Notes: generated by a model not told the origin, from the sequence alone. A DNA stretch of 64,000 nt from Anadara kagoshimensis (GCA_021292105.1 CM037862.1:1124501-1188500), one strand, 5' to 3'; positions 12,601 to 25,684 are shown, counted from the stretch's first letter. A program made the numbers and translations.

Positions 12601-14324
12601 TGTGATTCGGACATGGATTAGTATGTTTTTTTTTATATATACCGTTAATCAGTTATAATGGATTTTGAACCCCTATAGATACCAGTATTCTTGTTCCACT
12701 AGTTGACACTTGACTACCAGATATTTATGGACAAGATACATCAATATTAAGTTTATTTCTGTTATTTAGACTTTTACATTAATATTACTAACCAGTAAAA
12801 CCATTACTTTAAACATTTTGTCATACAATATATATTTGTGTACAGGACCATATATAAATGTTTTAATTTTGAGGAGATGTACTAGACAGAATTACGACAT
12901 TGGTTTAGGGGGTACTGTTGATTTGTTTGTTTGTTAATGTATAGTTGTTTACTTTTGCAGCAGTCTGTGATAATGTATACTTTGTGTATATTTGTATATA
13001 TGTGTAAAAATGTTGAAATTGTTAACCAGTTAATATTATAAATGTATTGAAATATTTAAAACAAAGTATTTTATATGTCAAAATCAAAATTACTAAGAGT
13101 CTTCTTATTCACATGTAAATTTATGTAATTGCTAACTTTTTTAAATACTTGTATTTTTTCTAAACACTTTAAATGAGCAAACAATGAAAAGAATTTTTCT
13201 GCATATTAAATTCCTGGCTTTTTATTCAAACATTTATGCAACATGTGATATTTAAGCTTAAGTTATTGTTAGAACTAATACTACCTTTAAACAATGAATT
13301 TATGTGATAAGTTTAAACAGAAACATTCCAGGTGCTTTATAAGAAATGTTAATTTTTAAGAACTTGCATCATCATTTTTTGTTGCTAAAGTAAAAATACA
13401 TACCTATACTTTCCATCTAATTACAGGTAATATAACACAAGTCCTGCCTTTTTCACCTTTTTGAGCTTATAGCTTTATTTTTACCTGGATCTATACATTA
13501 CTATGAAACCAAAAATAGACATTAAAACATCTTCAAAACCTATTTTTCTCATCGACAAGTCACCCTGATAAAAATATCAGGATATACCTGCTGAAATCTG
13601 GACCTGAATTTTCCATCACTTTTAGTAACATGTTTACATACAATATTATAGATTGGTATGCCAAGACAAAGATATTATTTCACAGAAAAAACCAATACGT
13701 TTCTGTGTTTTTAAGTTTAATACTTTATTCTGCCCTCAATTTTTCCCATGGATTTATTTTGTTGATATTTTTGGATATATTTTTCCGTCCATGCTATTTC
13801 TTGGCAGTTAGTTGATATTTTGGTCTGTCCATGCTTTTTCCTGTTGATATTTTGTTTTCCGTCCATGCTATTATTTAATGTTGACTACAATATGTCTCAG
13901 TTTTATTTATTTATTTTACATAGAACTTATATATATATATATATCTATTTCTTAGCAATGTTTTAATTGGCTATTTGGCTAATGTTTTATATAGTCTTAA
14001 CTTAGACAGAATATTATACCTAATGTTTTTATTTATTTATATCCTGGGTCGTAAGATTAGCAGTTTTTTGGTAGATTTTTGTTTTTTGTTTTAATATTGA
14101 AATTTAGATGCTACATCGGTCATCATTTCTACATATCAGTAATTTTACAAATAAAACTTAAAACTGTGTCTGTGTCAATGTGTTTGTTAATAAAATAAGT
14201 TTGTAACACATGTAACAGTAAAACCTGTATATAAAGACCAGTCCATGGGATTTGAAAAACATGGGCTGTATAGACAAGTGTTCTTTATACAGAGGCGGTT
14301 GCTATAACAATGGTGTTTTTTTCA
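12601..14324. other. AT-rich spacer downstream of the FN3/Trx-like gene
   Basis: No coding region is supported. It contains a degenerate tandem repeat at about 13740-13872 (TTGATATTTTG ... CCGTCCATGCTAT, three copies of roughly 50 bp). A decayed family 1 MITE end lies near 14217 (AAACCTGTATATAAAGACCA). Some of this may be 3' UTR. Confidence 0.5.
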
Positions 14325-14515
14325 GTCAAAGTTTTTCACTTATATCCCAGCAGTCAGTTCATAGATAGTTGAGCAAACTGAAGTGTTTGGAGGAAGCCAT
14401 TGAAATGACAAACTTTATCACACTAGAATCTGCCCAGAATGGGATTCCAACCTAGATGGTGAGACATTCATGGACCACTTGGCCACCAAAGCTCCTGTAA
14501 TAGGTCTGCAAATCA
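14325..14515 (-). mobile_element. Degraded SINE, family C, antisense copy
   Basis: On the minus strand it reads TTTGGTGGCCAAGTGGTCCA (box A region), then CTAGGTTGGAATCCCATTC (box B region). The family C body follows, with TCTAGTGTGATAAAGTTTGT and a TATAAGTGAAAAACTTTGAC tail. Confidence 0.55.
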
Positions 14516-14554
14516 TAAAATAATAAAGAGAACATATACAATACAGTGATATCA

Positions 14555-15004
14555 GATTGATAAATGAATGGGGTTCTACGTCCAAGTCAAGAATAATTTG
14601 TTTACATCAAGACATCACCAGCTATATGTGAAGTGACAGAAATTTAACCTTTGCGGTGCAGATTTCAGATTGATATATGAATGGGGCTTTACGTCCAAGT
14701 CAAGAATAATTTATTTACATCAAGACATCTCCAGCTATATGTGAAGTGACAGAAATTTAACCTTTGCAGTACACTCAGGTCAGTGTGCAGTGAGTGTTCT
14801 TTAACATGCCACACCTGCCATGACCTGGGGCATCAGTTTTTAAGGTATTTTAAATGGTTCCATGACTCATTTATAAATGCTGAGTGTTTAGCTAAAGAAT
14901 AGTCAATACCAATTTTAAAGTATTGGTCAGATCTGACCAGGGTTCGATCCCACAACTTCCCACATACAAAGTGAGCACTCTACTAATTAAGCTAATGTAG
15001 TGGT
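14555..15004 (-). mobile_element. SINE, family B, antisense, with duplicated tail
   Basis: The minus-strand head at about 15000-14940 reads TTAGCTTAATTAGTAGAGTG (box A) and GGGATCGAACCC (box B). A roughly 105-bp tail block (TGAATGGGGYTYTACGTCCA ... AATTTAACCTTTGC) occurs twice in tandem, starting near 14562 and 14672. Other family B copies: 26819-27160, 36378-36640, 50950-51350. Confidence 0.7.
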
Positions 15005-16649
15005 CTGATATATCAGGGCATGTAGAAGATTGTCTATGGAATCCAAATGATCTAATGTATCTATAACTTCTACATGTTAACAATGATTCAAATCTCAATG
15101 GATGGGAGTCCCATATGGTTTGGAACACAAGACTGTTGCAATTGAGATTCTACTTGCAGTGATAATGCTACATTAAGAGACATGTACATCTAGCTACTGG
15201 TATGTGATAACTGACTAATTTAAGTTCTTTTATATCATTTATACAGAAATGTTACAAGTTGTAAGTAAAGCTGTTGTAATGTATGCCTGTGACAATGCTG
15301 AGGATATGTTACTGTACTACACCTACATTCTACCATGAATTTGTTTTTATATAAAACTTTTGCTCAGAAATCATATAAGACCTATCAATTTCATTTTATG
15401 AAGATGGACACAGATTCAGTGACAAGTGTGAATAAAAAGACAAAAAGCCTAGAGGCAAACATCTAGTTACAGAAATTATTTTATTATTTATTTATAAAAT
15501 TGACATGACTACAAATGTATTACATTTTCAATGGAATGACATAATTGGATATACAGGTATATACGTAAAGTAGATTAAATGTTTACTATTAGAATAATTG
15601 TGACAGTGAATTATGTACAGTTGTCATAAAAATTCTATAAACTTTGGTATTGTTTGATATCACTATGCTCATCCTTGATTACTGTAGTCAGGAAATTTAT
15701 GAGGAATACCAGGGAAATTGTGCAAGACATAATACATAACTAAGGACATCACTTCCTGTGTTAACATTGCTATTTTCAACAGGTATAATCCCCATGGCAG
15801 CAACAATTTCCTTTCTAAAAGTCGAGCTCAGCAGAACATACCATAAAAAAATTATCTCTGGTTTGATTGAAGATGTTCATCTAGTCATCAGATTTTCTAT
15901 GACTCTGAAAGTAGTCAACTCTAACCATAGTTACATATTATATCTACTTAGTAAATAGGTTTTTCTTCAAAGGATATGTGATAGAAAAATTTCTGTTAAA
16001 TTAATACTTTATTCATATTGATATATAGTATCTGCATGGTATTGAATCAACAAGCATGGTTTTATGGTCAAAGGGGAGATAATTCGTAATTTTCATTTGC
16101 ACAGCAAAATTCATGATTGGAGAAGTTTTTGACAAGCTGGATACTGGTACATTATATTTTTAATTCCTTTTTACTTTAGAACACAGACAAATTCTGAAAT
16201 CAGAATTCAGTTTCTTCTTTATTGTTGATATCAGATTGCTGTAACCAAACACACTTAAACTTCAAAAAAGTTGTCTTATTCGTGATGTAGAACTACATGT
16301 AGTCACTTTGACGATTCCATAGGAAACAAACCTCATGACAAGGTCACATCACATAACATAAAATTCCATGATTAGTTCATATAACCAAGCTTGATACCAA
16401 ATAGTCATGGGTGGCGCAGCACCAAATAGTCGCTGGCATCAATCTTAGGTTTATACCAAATATAGCCATGTACCAATATACTGGTATCAATCTTCCTAGC
16501 TGAGTTATCTACACATAGTTACAACAGATTTACCACAGATACCAATGTCAATATTTTGGCTCAACCATTCTTAAACAAATGTCACATCAATACAATACAA
16601 CAGTCTGTAGATCGAGGTTCTTCATGGATAAAACAATAATTAAGTACTG
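15005..16649. other. Spacer and likely BRK1 3' UTR
   Basis: No supported coding region. Minus-strand AATAAA signals lie at 16218-16223 and 16005-16010, within reach of the BRK1 stop at 16650. The rest is AT-rich unique-looking sequence. Confidence 0.45.
16218..16223 (-). terminator. BRK1: Candidate BRK1 polyadenylation signal
   Basis: AATAAA on the minus strand, about 430 bases after the BRK1 stop codon. This is the first canonical hexamer I see downstream. Confidence 0.35.
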
Positions 16650-18801
16650 CTAGGATAATGTTTCTCCTTTCGTTACCTGTAATAGTTAAAGAAAATTTGA
16701 ATATAGTCAATACAGTACAAAAATTGTTATTGGAATACTGTAAATACATATAAAAAACACCACCAAGTATATGTAATAAAAACAGTGCACTCCGTTTAAT
16801 CCTGAGAGTCAACTGCATTGCATATTATGGCAGTATGTTATGTTTATTCAAAAAGTTTAATGTGATCAGAAAAAGGAAGAAGAAAAATTGATCATGAACT
16901 TATATGGCTTACTTGCTACAAAGAAAAGGAATAAAGGAAACATTGTAATATTAAATGCCATTCCTCCATTTTTGGAAAAAGTGTAGTTGCAAAATAGTTT
17001 AAGCCCTGCAAGTCTTAAGACCTACCAAAAGGTGTCTCAACACTATGAATACCAGTGCCATCTTAGCTTGAAATATGGAGTAAGGTCTTATCTCACTAGT
17101 GCCAAAGTGGAATTTTAAAATTTGAATGTTGAGAGATGATGTAATTTGTAACTTAATTAGTGTTAGTTTATGTATTACATGACCAAGTATTAATCTAATT
17201 CTATGACAACTGTTATTAACTTACAAACATTGAAAGTGGCCAAATATTTACTAAAGTCAAAATCAATTAATATTCACTGTGTACTATAAATGTACATTAT
17301 AACTTGGTCTAGGTTTCAATAAATTTATAATTATTAGTACCACACAAAATGTAAAAAAAAATTGAAAATACAGTCTGTTTTATATTTTTTCACAAATTTG
17401 CTAAATTAAGTTACTTTCTGGAAGAATTTTTTTCAGAAATTAGTAGCTAATAGCAATTTTGGCTAGCAGGAATGGGAACATAGCTTATAGTTGTCGAGAA
17501 GACAATGTAATTTGTTGTCTATACATACCCTTGCTTCAATATATTCAACTCTCTTTTCTAACTGTGTAAGTTTGTCATTCAATGTGGCTAGTCTTGATCT
17601 ACATGATGTGTCTACAAAAAAATAAATAATAAATTATATATAACATTATCGTGATAATTCATCTGAACTATTACTGCTGCATACATGTATTAAGACTGAA
17701 TGTCTGACCCTATATAAAACTGTTTAAGTGTTTGTTCAGACCGACAAATTGGTCTTTTACCTTTTTATATGTAGTTCATTTCACATTTCACAGCTGATAT
17801 CTCACTAACAGAAAGATACATGTAGAATAAAATCTTGTGTCACATGTTTGAACTGACTAGACTGGCATGGCAGTCCAACCTTTAGTAAGCTAAGTAAGCT
17901 TAAGGAATAAACCCAAAAGCCTAACATAAGAGGTTTAAAGCCCACAATGCTTACAAACTAGTGCCTTGTCATCTAAGTGTGATTCCCACTCCAGCATTTT
18001 TATGCACTGAAGTCAATTCTATTGACTTGTTTCTAGACCCCAGTGTGATTAAATTTGTCAGTTCTCTTGCCAAAAGTGGGCGGTTTTCTCCATGTAGTCT
18101 GAATTACTCCATGATACTTGAACAGACAACATCAATATAAGTGAAAGTATTTTGACTGGGGTACAAAACATCACTTATCCAAACCAAACCTAATGTATAT
18201 AGAAGCACTATATACACATCACTACCACATAGTTTACGCCCTCCAATAACAAAGTTCTCCTGACTCATAAAGTGACAATGTCTGTGGGGCAAAGACAACA
18301 ACCCAATTTACTTCAAAGAATAAAAACAATGTGAAGTGGGTTGATCTAATCAGAATAAGAATGTATATCTATGTATGTGTTCTTCACATAGAAAACAAGT
18401 AAGATGCTAAGGAACAACTGCCAATGCCTTGGTAAAAAGAAGCACAAAAAATTTCACTTCCGGTGCACATGGACTCACTTGTTTACAGGAGATGAAGTGT
18501 TTTATTCAGTTTGTCAATAAAGCATCTTGTATTTGTATCTACATCCGGGTTCACATGTCATTTCAATTAATAACAAATACTGACATTGTAAATGATTCTG
18601 AAGCATGGATACAGATCTATACGATATTGTGTACTGACAATTAACATCAACCTCCAACACACTGTTTACAGTCTTACCAAATGAGTTGAGAAAGTCGGAA
18701 ATTTTCTTTATGCTCCCCGTGATGACTTCAATATATTCTCTATGTGCCCAGTCCTGCTGAATTGGTCGCTGATGACTCTGAGGTCCACCAGAATGTGCCA
18801 T
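16650..18801 (-). CDS. BRK1: BRICK1, WAVE/SCAR actin-nucleating complex subunit
   Basis: Three coding exons on the minus strand: 18801-18678, 17611-17529 and 16676-16650. Donors are GTAAGA and GTATGT, acceptors TTTTTGTAG and ATTACAG; the phases fit (1, then 0). The product is 77 residues, against 75 in human as I recall. Diagnostic stretches are [33 protein letters not shown] (spanning the first junction), [10 protein letters not shown] and a last exon coding only [11 protein letters not shown]1 is a small, mostly helical protein that forms the trimeric coiled coil with WAVE and ABI in the cytosolic WAVE regulatory complex. That complex activates Arp2/3 downstream of Rac. The ATG at 18801 is the natural start, since the protein is full length from there. 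A degraded SINE lies in intron 1. Confidence 0.97.
17935..18180 (+). mobile_element. Degraded SINE, family C, in BRK1 intron 1
   Basis: Contains CTAAGTGTGATTCCCACTCC (box B region), CCAGTGTGATTAAATTTGTC and TATAAGTGAAAGTATTTTGA, in the same order as the copies at 972 and 14325. Antisense to BRK1. Confidence 0.5.
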
Positions 18802-19825
18802 AATTATTGATAATTTACAAATTCTTCATAAAAAGTTTTCTTGTTCCTGTCAATCTCTCTTCTAACTCAGCAATTAACTTCCTTTAATTTCCGTAACATT
18901 TCAATGGATAGGTTGACTGTATATCTATTGTCCAATGAGAATCTATGTTACATTTCCATCTGTCGTTTGACGTCAGTGGATCTACTTCCGTCAACAAGTT
19001 TTGCAGTGAAGAAAGATTACACCTTTGTAATCAGTGCATTTACACAAAACGAATTAATTATATGTGTTACAAGAGTATCTCCCTTTTCATTGATATGTCT
19101 CTCGAAAAGTGGAAAGGGTAAGATAATTGAAAAACCGTGATCAGTCAAGAAACTGGTCAGGTGAAAAGACATCATCTTTGCCATAAATTATTTTGTGCAC
19201 ATCATCCACATGTATGGCCTGTAATGAGATTGGTATCTTTCAGACCACCAGACTAGACTAATTCTATTGTCACGTTTCGAAAAAGTTATTCTTTTCTTTG
19301 TCACATTGTTTAAGTACGTTTTGCATCTGTATATTGTGTATTTGGGAACATGACATGGTAAATGGAACATTATCTGGATACAAATCCAGTAAAAAGGATC
19401 CATGAAAGTAAAATTATTCACTGGTTAAGACAGCAGTACATAAATTAGCTTTGTTATTGTTGTAGACCTATATGTGTAACTGAAGAGAGGACACATCTCC
19501 TCTACAGAGAGATTGGGAATTTAACAAGGTCTAGAGTGTAAAATCACAAAGTCTAAACCATCTTGGCTATAAAGTATGAATGACTTTAAATCACTCTATC
19601 TGCTACATAACACTACATTGTAACAAGATAAATACAAATGTAGCATTTGGCCAGTCCGCATGGGGCTAAAATTAAATTTCAATGCAATAGGTGATTACTC
19701 TACAAACTGAGCTTCTTTGACCTCTACACACTGCAGATAAATTGTGACAGTTGTATATGAATGTTTCATCAATAAAAATGGACCTTATGTTTTATTTGAT
19801 GTCAATTTGTATTCATTTATTTCAG
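18802..19825. promoter_or_regulatory. Shared upstream region of BRK1 (-) and the RD3-like gene (+)
   Basis: The two genes are divergent, so promoters for both should lie here. A plus-strand AAAGG|GTAAGA donor at 19117/19118 could end a non-coding first exon, spliced to the TTTCAG acceptor before 19826. No TATA box stands out. The assignment of promoter function is inference from gene order. Confidence 0.4.
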
Positions 19826-19873
19826 GTAATCCATTCATGAAGTTTGTAATGGAATAACATTAAATATTGAAAC

Positions 19874-20488
19874 ATGGCACTGAAATATTTATGGAAAACC
19901 TGGGTGTCTACAGATGCACAGAAGTTACCAGAGAGAGATGAGAAGATGCTGGTATGTGATGCTATAATGGGTGAAGTTGACTATTATATAAAAGAGTCTG
20001 AACAGATACAACGTGAAAAAGAGCAAGAAGAAAGACGTCGTAAAACAGGTGTAGATTATAGCTGGTTGGTCAGTACAGCTCCTAAAACTTACGAAATTCC
20101 TCAGCTTGAACGACTGGAGCTGGAAGAACTTTGTTGTCAAGTTAAAGCCATAGAAACGTCAAAAATATTGTCACTATTTCGAGACACTCTGTTAAACGAA
20201 CCAAAGCCGTATGAAATACCAAGGATTATGAGAGCTTGTATCACACAGATATTACAACAACGACCAAAAGAAGAGTCTATTTCTGAATGGGTAACAAGAA
20301 GAACAGGCAGCTTAGTCAGTGTAAAAATCCGTCCCAGTCATAAAGTGACTCCTGTCGCTGATGTTGAAGATCCAGATGCTGATCGGCGAATATCAGGTTC
20401 TACATGTAGTTTTAACAGTAATGCTACAGAGGAAAGCTTTACCTTGAGAACAATCAGTAGCCCAGAACTAGATGACGATATTGTTTGA
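19874..20488 (+). CDS. RD3 (retinal degeneration 3) family protein
   Basis: A single uninterrupted coding exon of 204 residues. The start has a strong context (A at -3, G at +4) and follows a TTTCAG acceptor at 19825, so the 5' UTR is probably spliced. Residues about 25-60 form a charged coiled-coil-like helix (KESEQIQREKEQEERRRK). The family signature TGVDYSWLVSTAPKTYEIP follows, then LERLELEELCCQVKAIE and a helical segment with FRDTLL and IMRACITQILQQ. The C-terminal 55 residues are polar and Ser/Thr-rich. Vertebrate RD3 binds and inhibits retinal membrane guanylate cyclases and helps traffic them; RD3L is a paralogue. Whether the mollusc-like protein does this is inference. I cannot separate RD3 from RD3L by eye, so I give no symbol. 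Confidence 0.9.
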   Translation: MALKYLWKTWVSTDAQKLPERDEKMLVCDAIMGEVDYYIKESEQIQREKEQEERRRKTGVDYSWLVSTAPKTYEIPQLERLELEELCCQVKAIETSKILSLFRDTLLNEPKPYEIPRIMRACITQILQQRPKEESISEWVTRRTGSLVSVKIRPSHKVTPVADVEDPDADRRISGSTCSFNSNATEESFTLRTISSPELDDDIV

Positions 20489-20818
20489 ATACATAAGACA
20501 CATGACACCGGTATTTGTTCACCATCTGTTTTTCAGGGACTAGAAACTAAATCATAGTGTCAAGAAGAATTGACTGTTAGCTACTAGTTCCTGAAGAATT
20601 GATTTAAAAAAAAAACTTAATCAGACAATATGTAGAAAAATACTTTCAAATAGTACATTGTACTGGATCTTGTTGAATTTGAAAAAAAACAACAAAAAAG
20701 GTACATTAATACCATATAAGTGAGATTGGCTCACTTCCTTGCTATATTGATGTAGATCTGGAATATTTCTATTTACTTTTGTCACATGTTTAAGTTATTT
20801 ATTGCTCAGGAAGAAAAA
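20489..20818 (+). other. Likely 3' UTR of the RD3-like gene
   Basis: AT-rich non-coding sequence directly after the stop codon, with no open frame of note. No canonical AATAAA was found close by, so the 3' end is not placed. Confidence 0.4.
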
Positions 20819-20940
20819 ATACATTCAAACCTGTGTTAAACTAAAGGTCATCAGTGCATGCAGTGTGTAATGGTCTCCTACTAAGTGTGTAAAAGACCAC
20901 ATTTGTTGACTCCTGTAGGACACAGGTTTGAGTGTACATA
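20819..20940. mobile_element. Short palindromic MITE, family 3
   Basis: About 120 bp with inverted ends: ACATTCAAACCTGTGTTAAA on the left and GACACAGGTTTGAGTGTACA on the right. The ends resemble family 1 (CAAACCTGT), but the interior is different. Confidence 0.6.
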
Positions 20941-21584
20941 GATATAGTGTTCAATTTAAATTAACATTCCACTTTACATTCCATTTGATAGTTTCACCTT
21001 TACATCTTGTAGTTAACACCAAATAGTAGTTACTAACTGATTATTTAAGATGGGTTGTTACTAGACAAATAGTGTAAAGGTGGTTTGTATTAGTGTAAGG
21101 TAATAGTCACATCCATATATGACTAGCATTTTGGTATTAGCACACTAAGTTAAGGCAAGCATATAATACAGTAATATAGGGCGATGTCATGCTACAATCA
21201 GAGTTATGTATGTTGCTAGTATCTGTAAGAGCAAGCACCTGCTCTAGTTCCACAAGTAATAACACATTTACCTCTTGGATGTTGACTTGTGTATAGTTCT
21301 AGCACCTGTCCCATCCAGTTTACTTGTGAAAAGTTATAGTGCCTGCTAGTCAGACAAGTGCTATCACCAGCACCATTCAGACAGTTAACATGGCAAAATT
21401 GTATCACCTCACTAGCATTTTCACTTTCTGCAGTTGGACAAGTGCCAACATCTTATCCAGTCAGAATTTAACTTGTGTACATTGCTAGAACCTGTTCTAT
21501 TCAGACGATTAACATGCAAACAGTACAAGTGTCATGCTAAGTAAAAGCTACCACCTGTTTCACTCAGACAAGTTTAGCACCTTA

Positions 21585-21975
21585 TCCAGTTAATTTGCTA
21601 GCAGTGCTAGCACCCGTCTAAGAAAATTTGGTAACATTTCTAGCACCCTGCTAAATAAATTTGCTAACAATGCTAGCATCCCAATATTTGCTAACAGTGC
21701 TAGCACCCCAATAAGTAAATTTGCTAACAATGCTAGCATCCCAATATTTGCTAACAGTGCTAGCACCCCAATAAGTAAATTTGCTAACAATGCTAGCATC
21801 CCAATATTTGCTAACAGTGCTAGCATCCCAAAAAGTAAATTTGCTTACAGTGCTAGCATCCCAAAAAGTAAATTTGCTTACAGTGCTAGCATCCCAAAAA
21901 GTAAATTTGCTTACAGTGCTAGCACCCCAATAAGTAAATTTTCTAACAGTGCTAACACCCCACTAAGTAAGCATT
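21585..21975. repeat. Minisatellite, ~60-bp units fading into ~33-bp units
   Basis: Unit core is TTTGCTAACARTGCTAGCAY followed by CCCAATAAGTAAA. From about 21655 to 21830 it is ordered as alternating 60-bp dimers; from 21830 to 21960 as ~33-bp monomers (TTGCTTACAGTGCTAGCATC). Diverged single units extend over 21200-22090. Confidence 0.9.
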
Positions 21976-22569
21976 AACACCTGCTCCTATCATACAAGTG
22001 CTAACACTTTATCAATTTCGAAGTTAACTTATGTACATGGATAGCACCTGTCCTGGTCCGACAGTTAATTTGTTAACAGTGCTAGTGCCCAGTAACTCAA
22101 CTAGACTTCTTGCAGAATGTTTACTTTTTCACTCCATTGCTGAAATCCAGTTGTTTTTATATAGACACATTGGAATCAGTTACACCCAAGGTAGTGGAAA
22201 TTTGGTTGGAAAGGAATGTCCATCCACAATTAAAGGGAACAGTGGAAGGTAGCAGTGTCTAATCAGTGGTTTGAAGACATTCAGTCTACCTATTTTAAAG
22301 TTTGTTAGGGAACTTGTTGAATTTTGTTTGAATTAATTTTGTTGTTCATTTGTTGTTAGTTTTTATGGTGTTCATAAATTTGTAGTAGAAATATCACAAT
22401 TATTGCTCAAATTTCCAATACAGTTTTTATCAGAAATTTATCACATGGAGTTGACAAAACATGATTAAGCTAAACTCTCAATATCAAGGTATGATGTAGT
22501 TTTATAACTCAAATGCAATTCGATAGCTCAAAGTCAGTTTTTGGTCCCAAATGTTTATCTTTTCAAACT

Positions 22570-22815
22570 CGAAGGTTCAGACACCCAGATAGCCCGAAAC
22601 TTTCAAATAGCTGGGAACACCTAGATTGCTTGGAACACCAAGATAGATTAGGATACCCAGGCAGCACAAGTCACTCAGATAGCTCATAACATTCAAACAG
22701 CTTGTGACACCTATAGTCCTAGATAGTTCAGAACACCCAGTCAGCATTAGACATACAGATATTGTATAGCTTGTAACAGTAAGATAGCTTAGAATGCCTC
22801 GGAACACCCAAACAT
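22570..22815. repeat. Degenerate minisatellite, ~19-25 bp units
   Basis: Repeats of a loose AGATAGCTYRGAACACCCA consensus, heavily diverged between units. Confidence 0.65.
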
Positions 22816-25435
22816 CTTGAATCAAAAGTCCCATTGGTCCCATAAGTTTTCAATGTATCCCAAGACAAACGTTATTAATCTTAAATAGATTGTATAATAA
22901 AGAGTTTGTGATCAAAATCAGCCAAAACTTTTCATATCACATGGTTTGTTTTTGTTGTGGTACAGTAAAATACATTTACTTGTTGTAAAACATCTTGACA
23001 TTGTTTGTAATTCTAGCCCTTCACTGTATGATGTAGTCATTATGAAGTTTTGGTAATTATATTATGTAAATGTTGGTAAATTTTTAAACAATTGAGCCTG
23101 TGTTAACTAAACATCTTCATATTCTGTCTGAACTGAAGAATTCTTCAGTACTGTATAGTTGCTTTTATTCACTGGGGATTTAATTTCGCTATATTCATGG
23201 TTTGACTTTATAGCGCGAAATCAAATATTAACTGAATATGTTCATGTGGCATTCATTAAACTTAAGACTTAAATTATCTGTACAGAAAAGTGTTAACTCT
23301 GGTCACTGCACTGCAAAATTTTATACCCGAGAATAAGTTCCAGTGTCTGAACCGCAGAATTTTATCCCCACAGAATAAAACAATTATACAGTATTCAGTT
23401 CATACAGGTTTACTTACCAAAGACTTAAGAATATTAATGTTATATATAATGTATATATACTACATGTAATGGGTTGATATAGGGGTCCATTTTGACATGT
23501 CACACTTTACATATAATTATAGGTATGTATGTCTGTATGTTGTAAAATATGTTTACCCATATTTGAGGTACTTTTACTTGAAGGATAAACATAGCCTTAA
23601 TTGTTTTTGTTTATTTGTTTTTTAAATGAATTTTACTCATAAGTGCAATTATTAAATGGTCTAGTAGTAGGTGACACACTTTGATCTCTTTAGTGATGTG
23701 ATCTTTACACTTTCTGTCTCTAGTGGGTATTGTATGTGCACATTTACTACAACTTATATGATTTAAAGTGAAACATATTCTATCATTTTTTAGAAAAAAC
23801 ATAGTTTATGAATGTGTCACATATCACAGTCAATAATATTCAATAATATTTACAAATACATACATTAAAATAAGTGTGATATCCTGCCTAAAAGACATCA
23901 ATTTTAGATATGCATGAAATGCGATGTATTATTTCCCCTCTCTCTCAGATATCTTGTTTTACTATATTCGAATACATTCCTCATAAGTATTTTATATGTA
24001 TACAGCTTGTTGTCATGGTTTTTTATATACATTGCATTATGACTACTGGATACTTTGTTCAAGTGGTTTCAAATTTTCCGCAGTATGACTATGTGTATTT
24101 ACACTGTTTTATTTTCATGATCTAGAATTTAGAGTTCTTACCTCATTTGTAAAGACTATTTTACAGCAGTTATATTTTCGTGAAAATACATTCAATATAT
24201 AATATAGGAAAAATGATAACATCACTAGGGAAAATATAACTATTATTCAGTATCACAGTTATTATAATATAAACAATATTTTTACCATCCTGTAACTGAC
24301 AACTTTAATGTCTCTATACCATAATTACGGTAATCCATGTGCATGGTGTATATATTTTTTCATTAAATTAAATCCAGTTAAATCCTTTTTACCTCGGACA
24401 AAGTAATAAAAGAGTAATACACATTGTGTTCAGAACATTATTTTACAATAAGTTTATTATATTTTTGGTGAATTTTATTTTACATTTCCAGTGAATTGGT
24501 ATATTTATTTATTAGATAATATTTTTGTTATTATTTATTGTGACAATTACTTTATAAAGCTGCGAGGTGCTAGTTGTGTCTACTATCAATGTCATTTGTA
24601 AAACTTGTATTAACAATTTACTTATGCTTTTATTGTATAAATATTGATTACCAAATCAGCAGAGAAATAAACAGTCTTCTTTTCTGGGTAATTTGGTCAG
24701 CCAGTTTCATTTAATTCCATTACATTTTTTACCTTGATATGAGACTGTTTTCAGCATTCTGATGTCAATAGTCATTGCAGCTAGTTACGTCAAAATGATA
24801 ATTTCTTTAATGATATCACATGACATGTTCTTGTACTTGGTAATCACAAATTCATGCCGGTCACATGGGGAGACTTGCAAATCTTTTATAGAATATAATT
24901 TGTAACATAGTCTCAATTGTTTCTGTCTTTGTTGGTTTCATACTTACCTACCTTCACCAGCCATATTATAAATTACCATAGTCTATAGCAAAATACAGCA
25001 GTTAACTATCAACCCATTCATTGCAAAAACCATGGTCTATTTTAGGTGTTACCATATTCTCAGCAGTTATTAAATTTATAAACATTTTTGTAGTAAACAC
25101 TTTAGGTGTATTTCATTCCCATTACAAAATGTACATATATGTACATATACTAGTATTTATATCATATCTAAATGTTTAAAAGTGCTTATGTTCATATGTT
25201 TGTGTTGTTTCAACTTATTCTTAAACACAATAATTAAGCAGTATCGTTGTTTCTATAGTAAATGTAAATCACTTGTAATTCAACAAATTTGTACAAATAC
25301 GGTAATTTGATTTTGTATCACGAATCCACTAATGACTTGGTGACAGCATATTCTCCATTCAAAAATTATGACATGTAATTGTCCAAAACAAAAAAGATCA
25401 GCATAGTACAGATCAAATTTATAAGAACATTGTAG
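22816..25435. other. AT-rich spacer, nothing coding seen
   Basis: No gene is supported. There is a short block near 23168-23225 with GGATTTAATTTCGCTATATT and TTTATAGCGCGAAATCAAAT, an imperfect inverted pair that may be a small decayed element. Confidence 0.5.
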
Positions 25436-25684
25436 TATAGGCAAACAACATTGACCTGATTGCTTGACCTTTTACTTTATATATTTATCATCGATCAATA
25501 CATTTATTTATATATTTATCATTGATTAATACATTAATGTTTATAGAAAGCATGCATTTATTTTGTCTACACCATGAGAAACACTCTCTGTTTATTTATC
25601 GACAATGAATCCTAACACTGCCTATGTATACAAATATTCCTAATAAAAGGTCAAGCGGACAAGTCAGTGTTGTTTGTCTATATA
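25436..25684. mobile_element. MITE, family 2, copy 1
   Basis: About 250 bp. The left end TATAGGCAAACAACATTGAC is inverted at the right as AGTGTTGTTTGTCTATA, and similarity runs inward through TGACCTTTTA / TAAAAGGTCA. The second copy is at 26263-26567. Confidence 0.75.

Noticed and set aside
21590..21826. Minus-strand open frame of LALLANIGM repeats
   Set aside because: Shadow of the 60-bp minisatellite.
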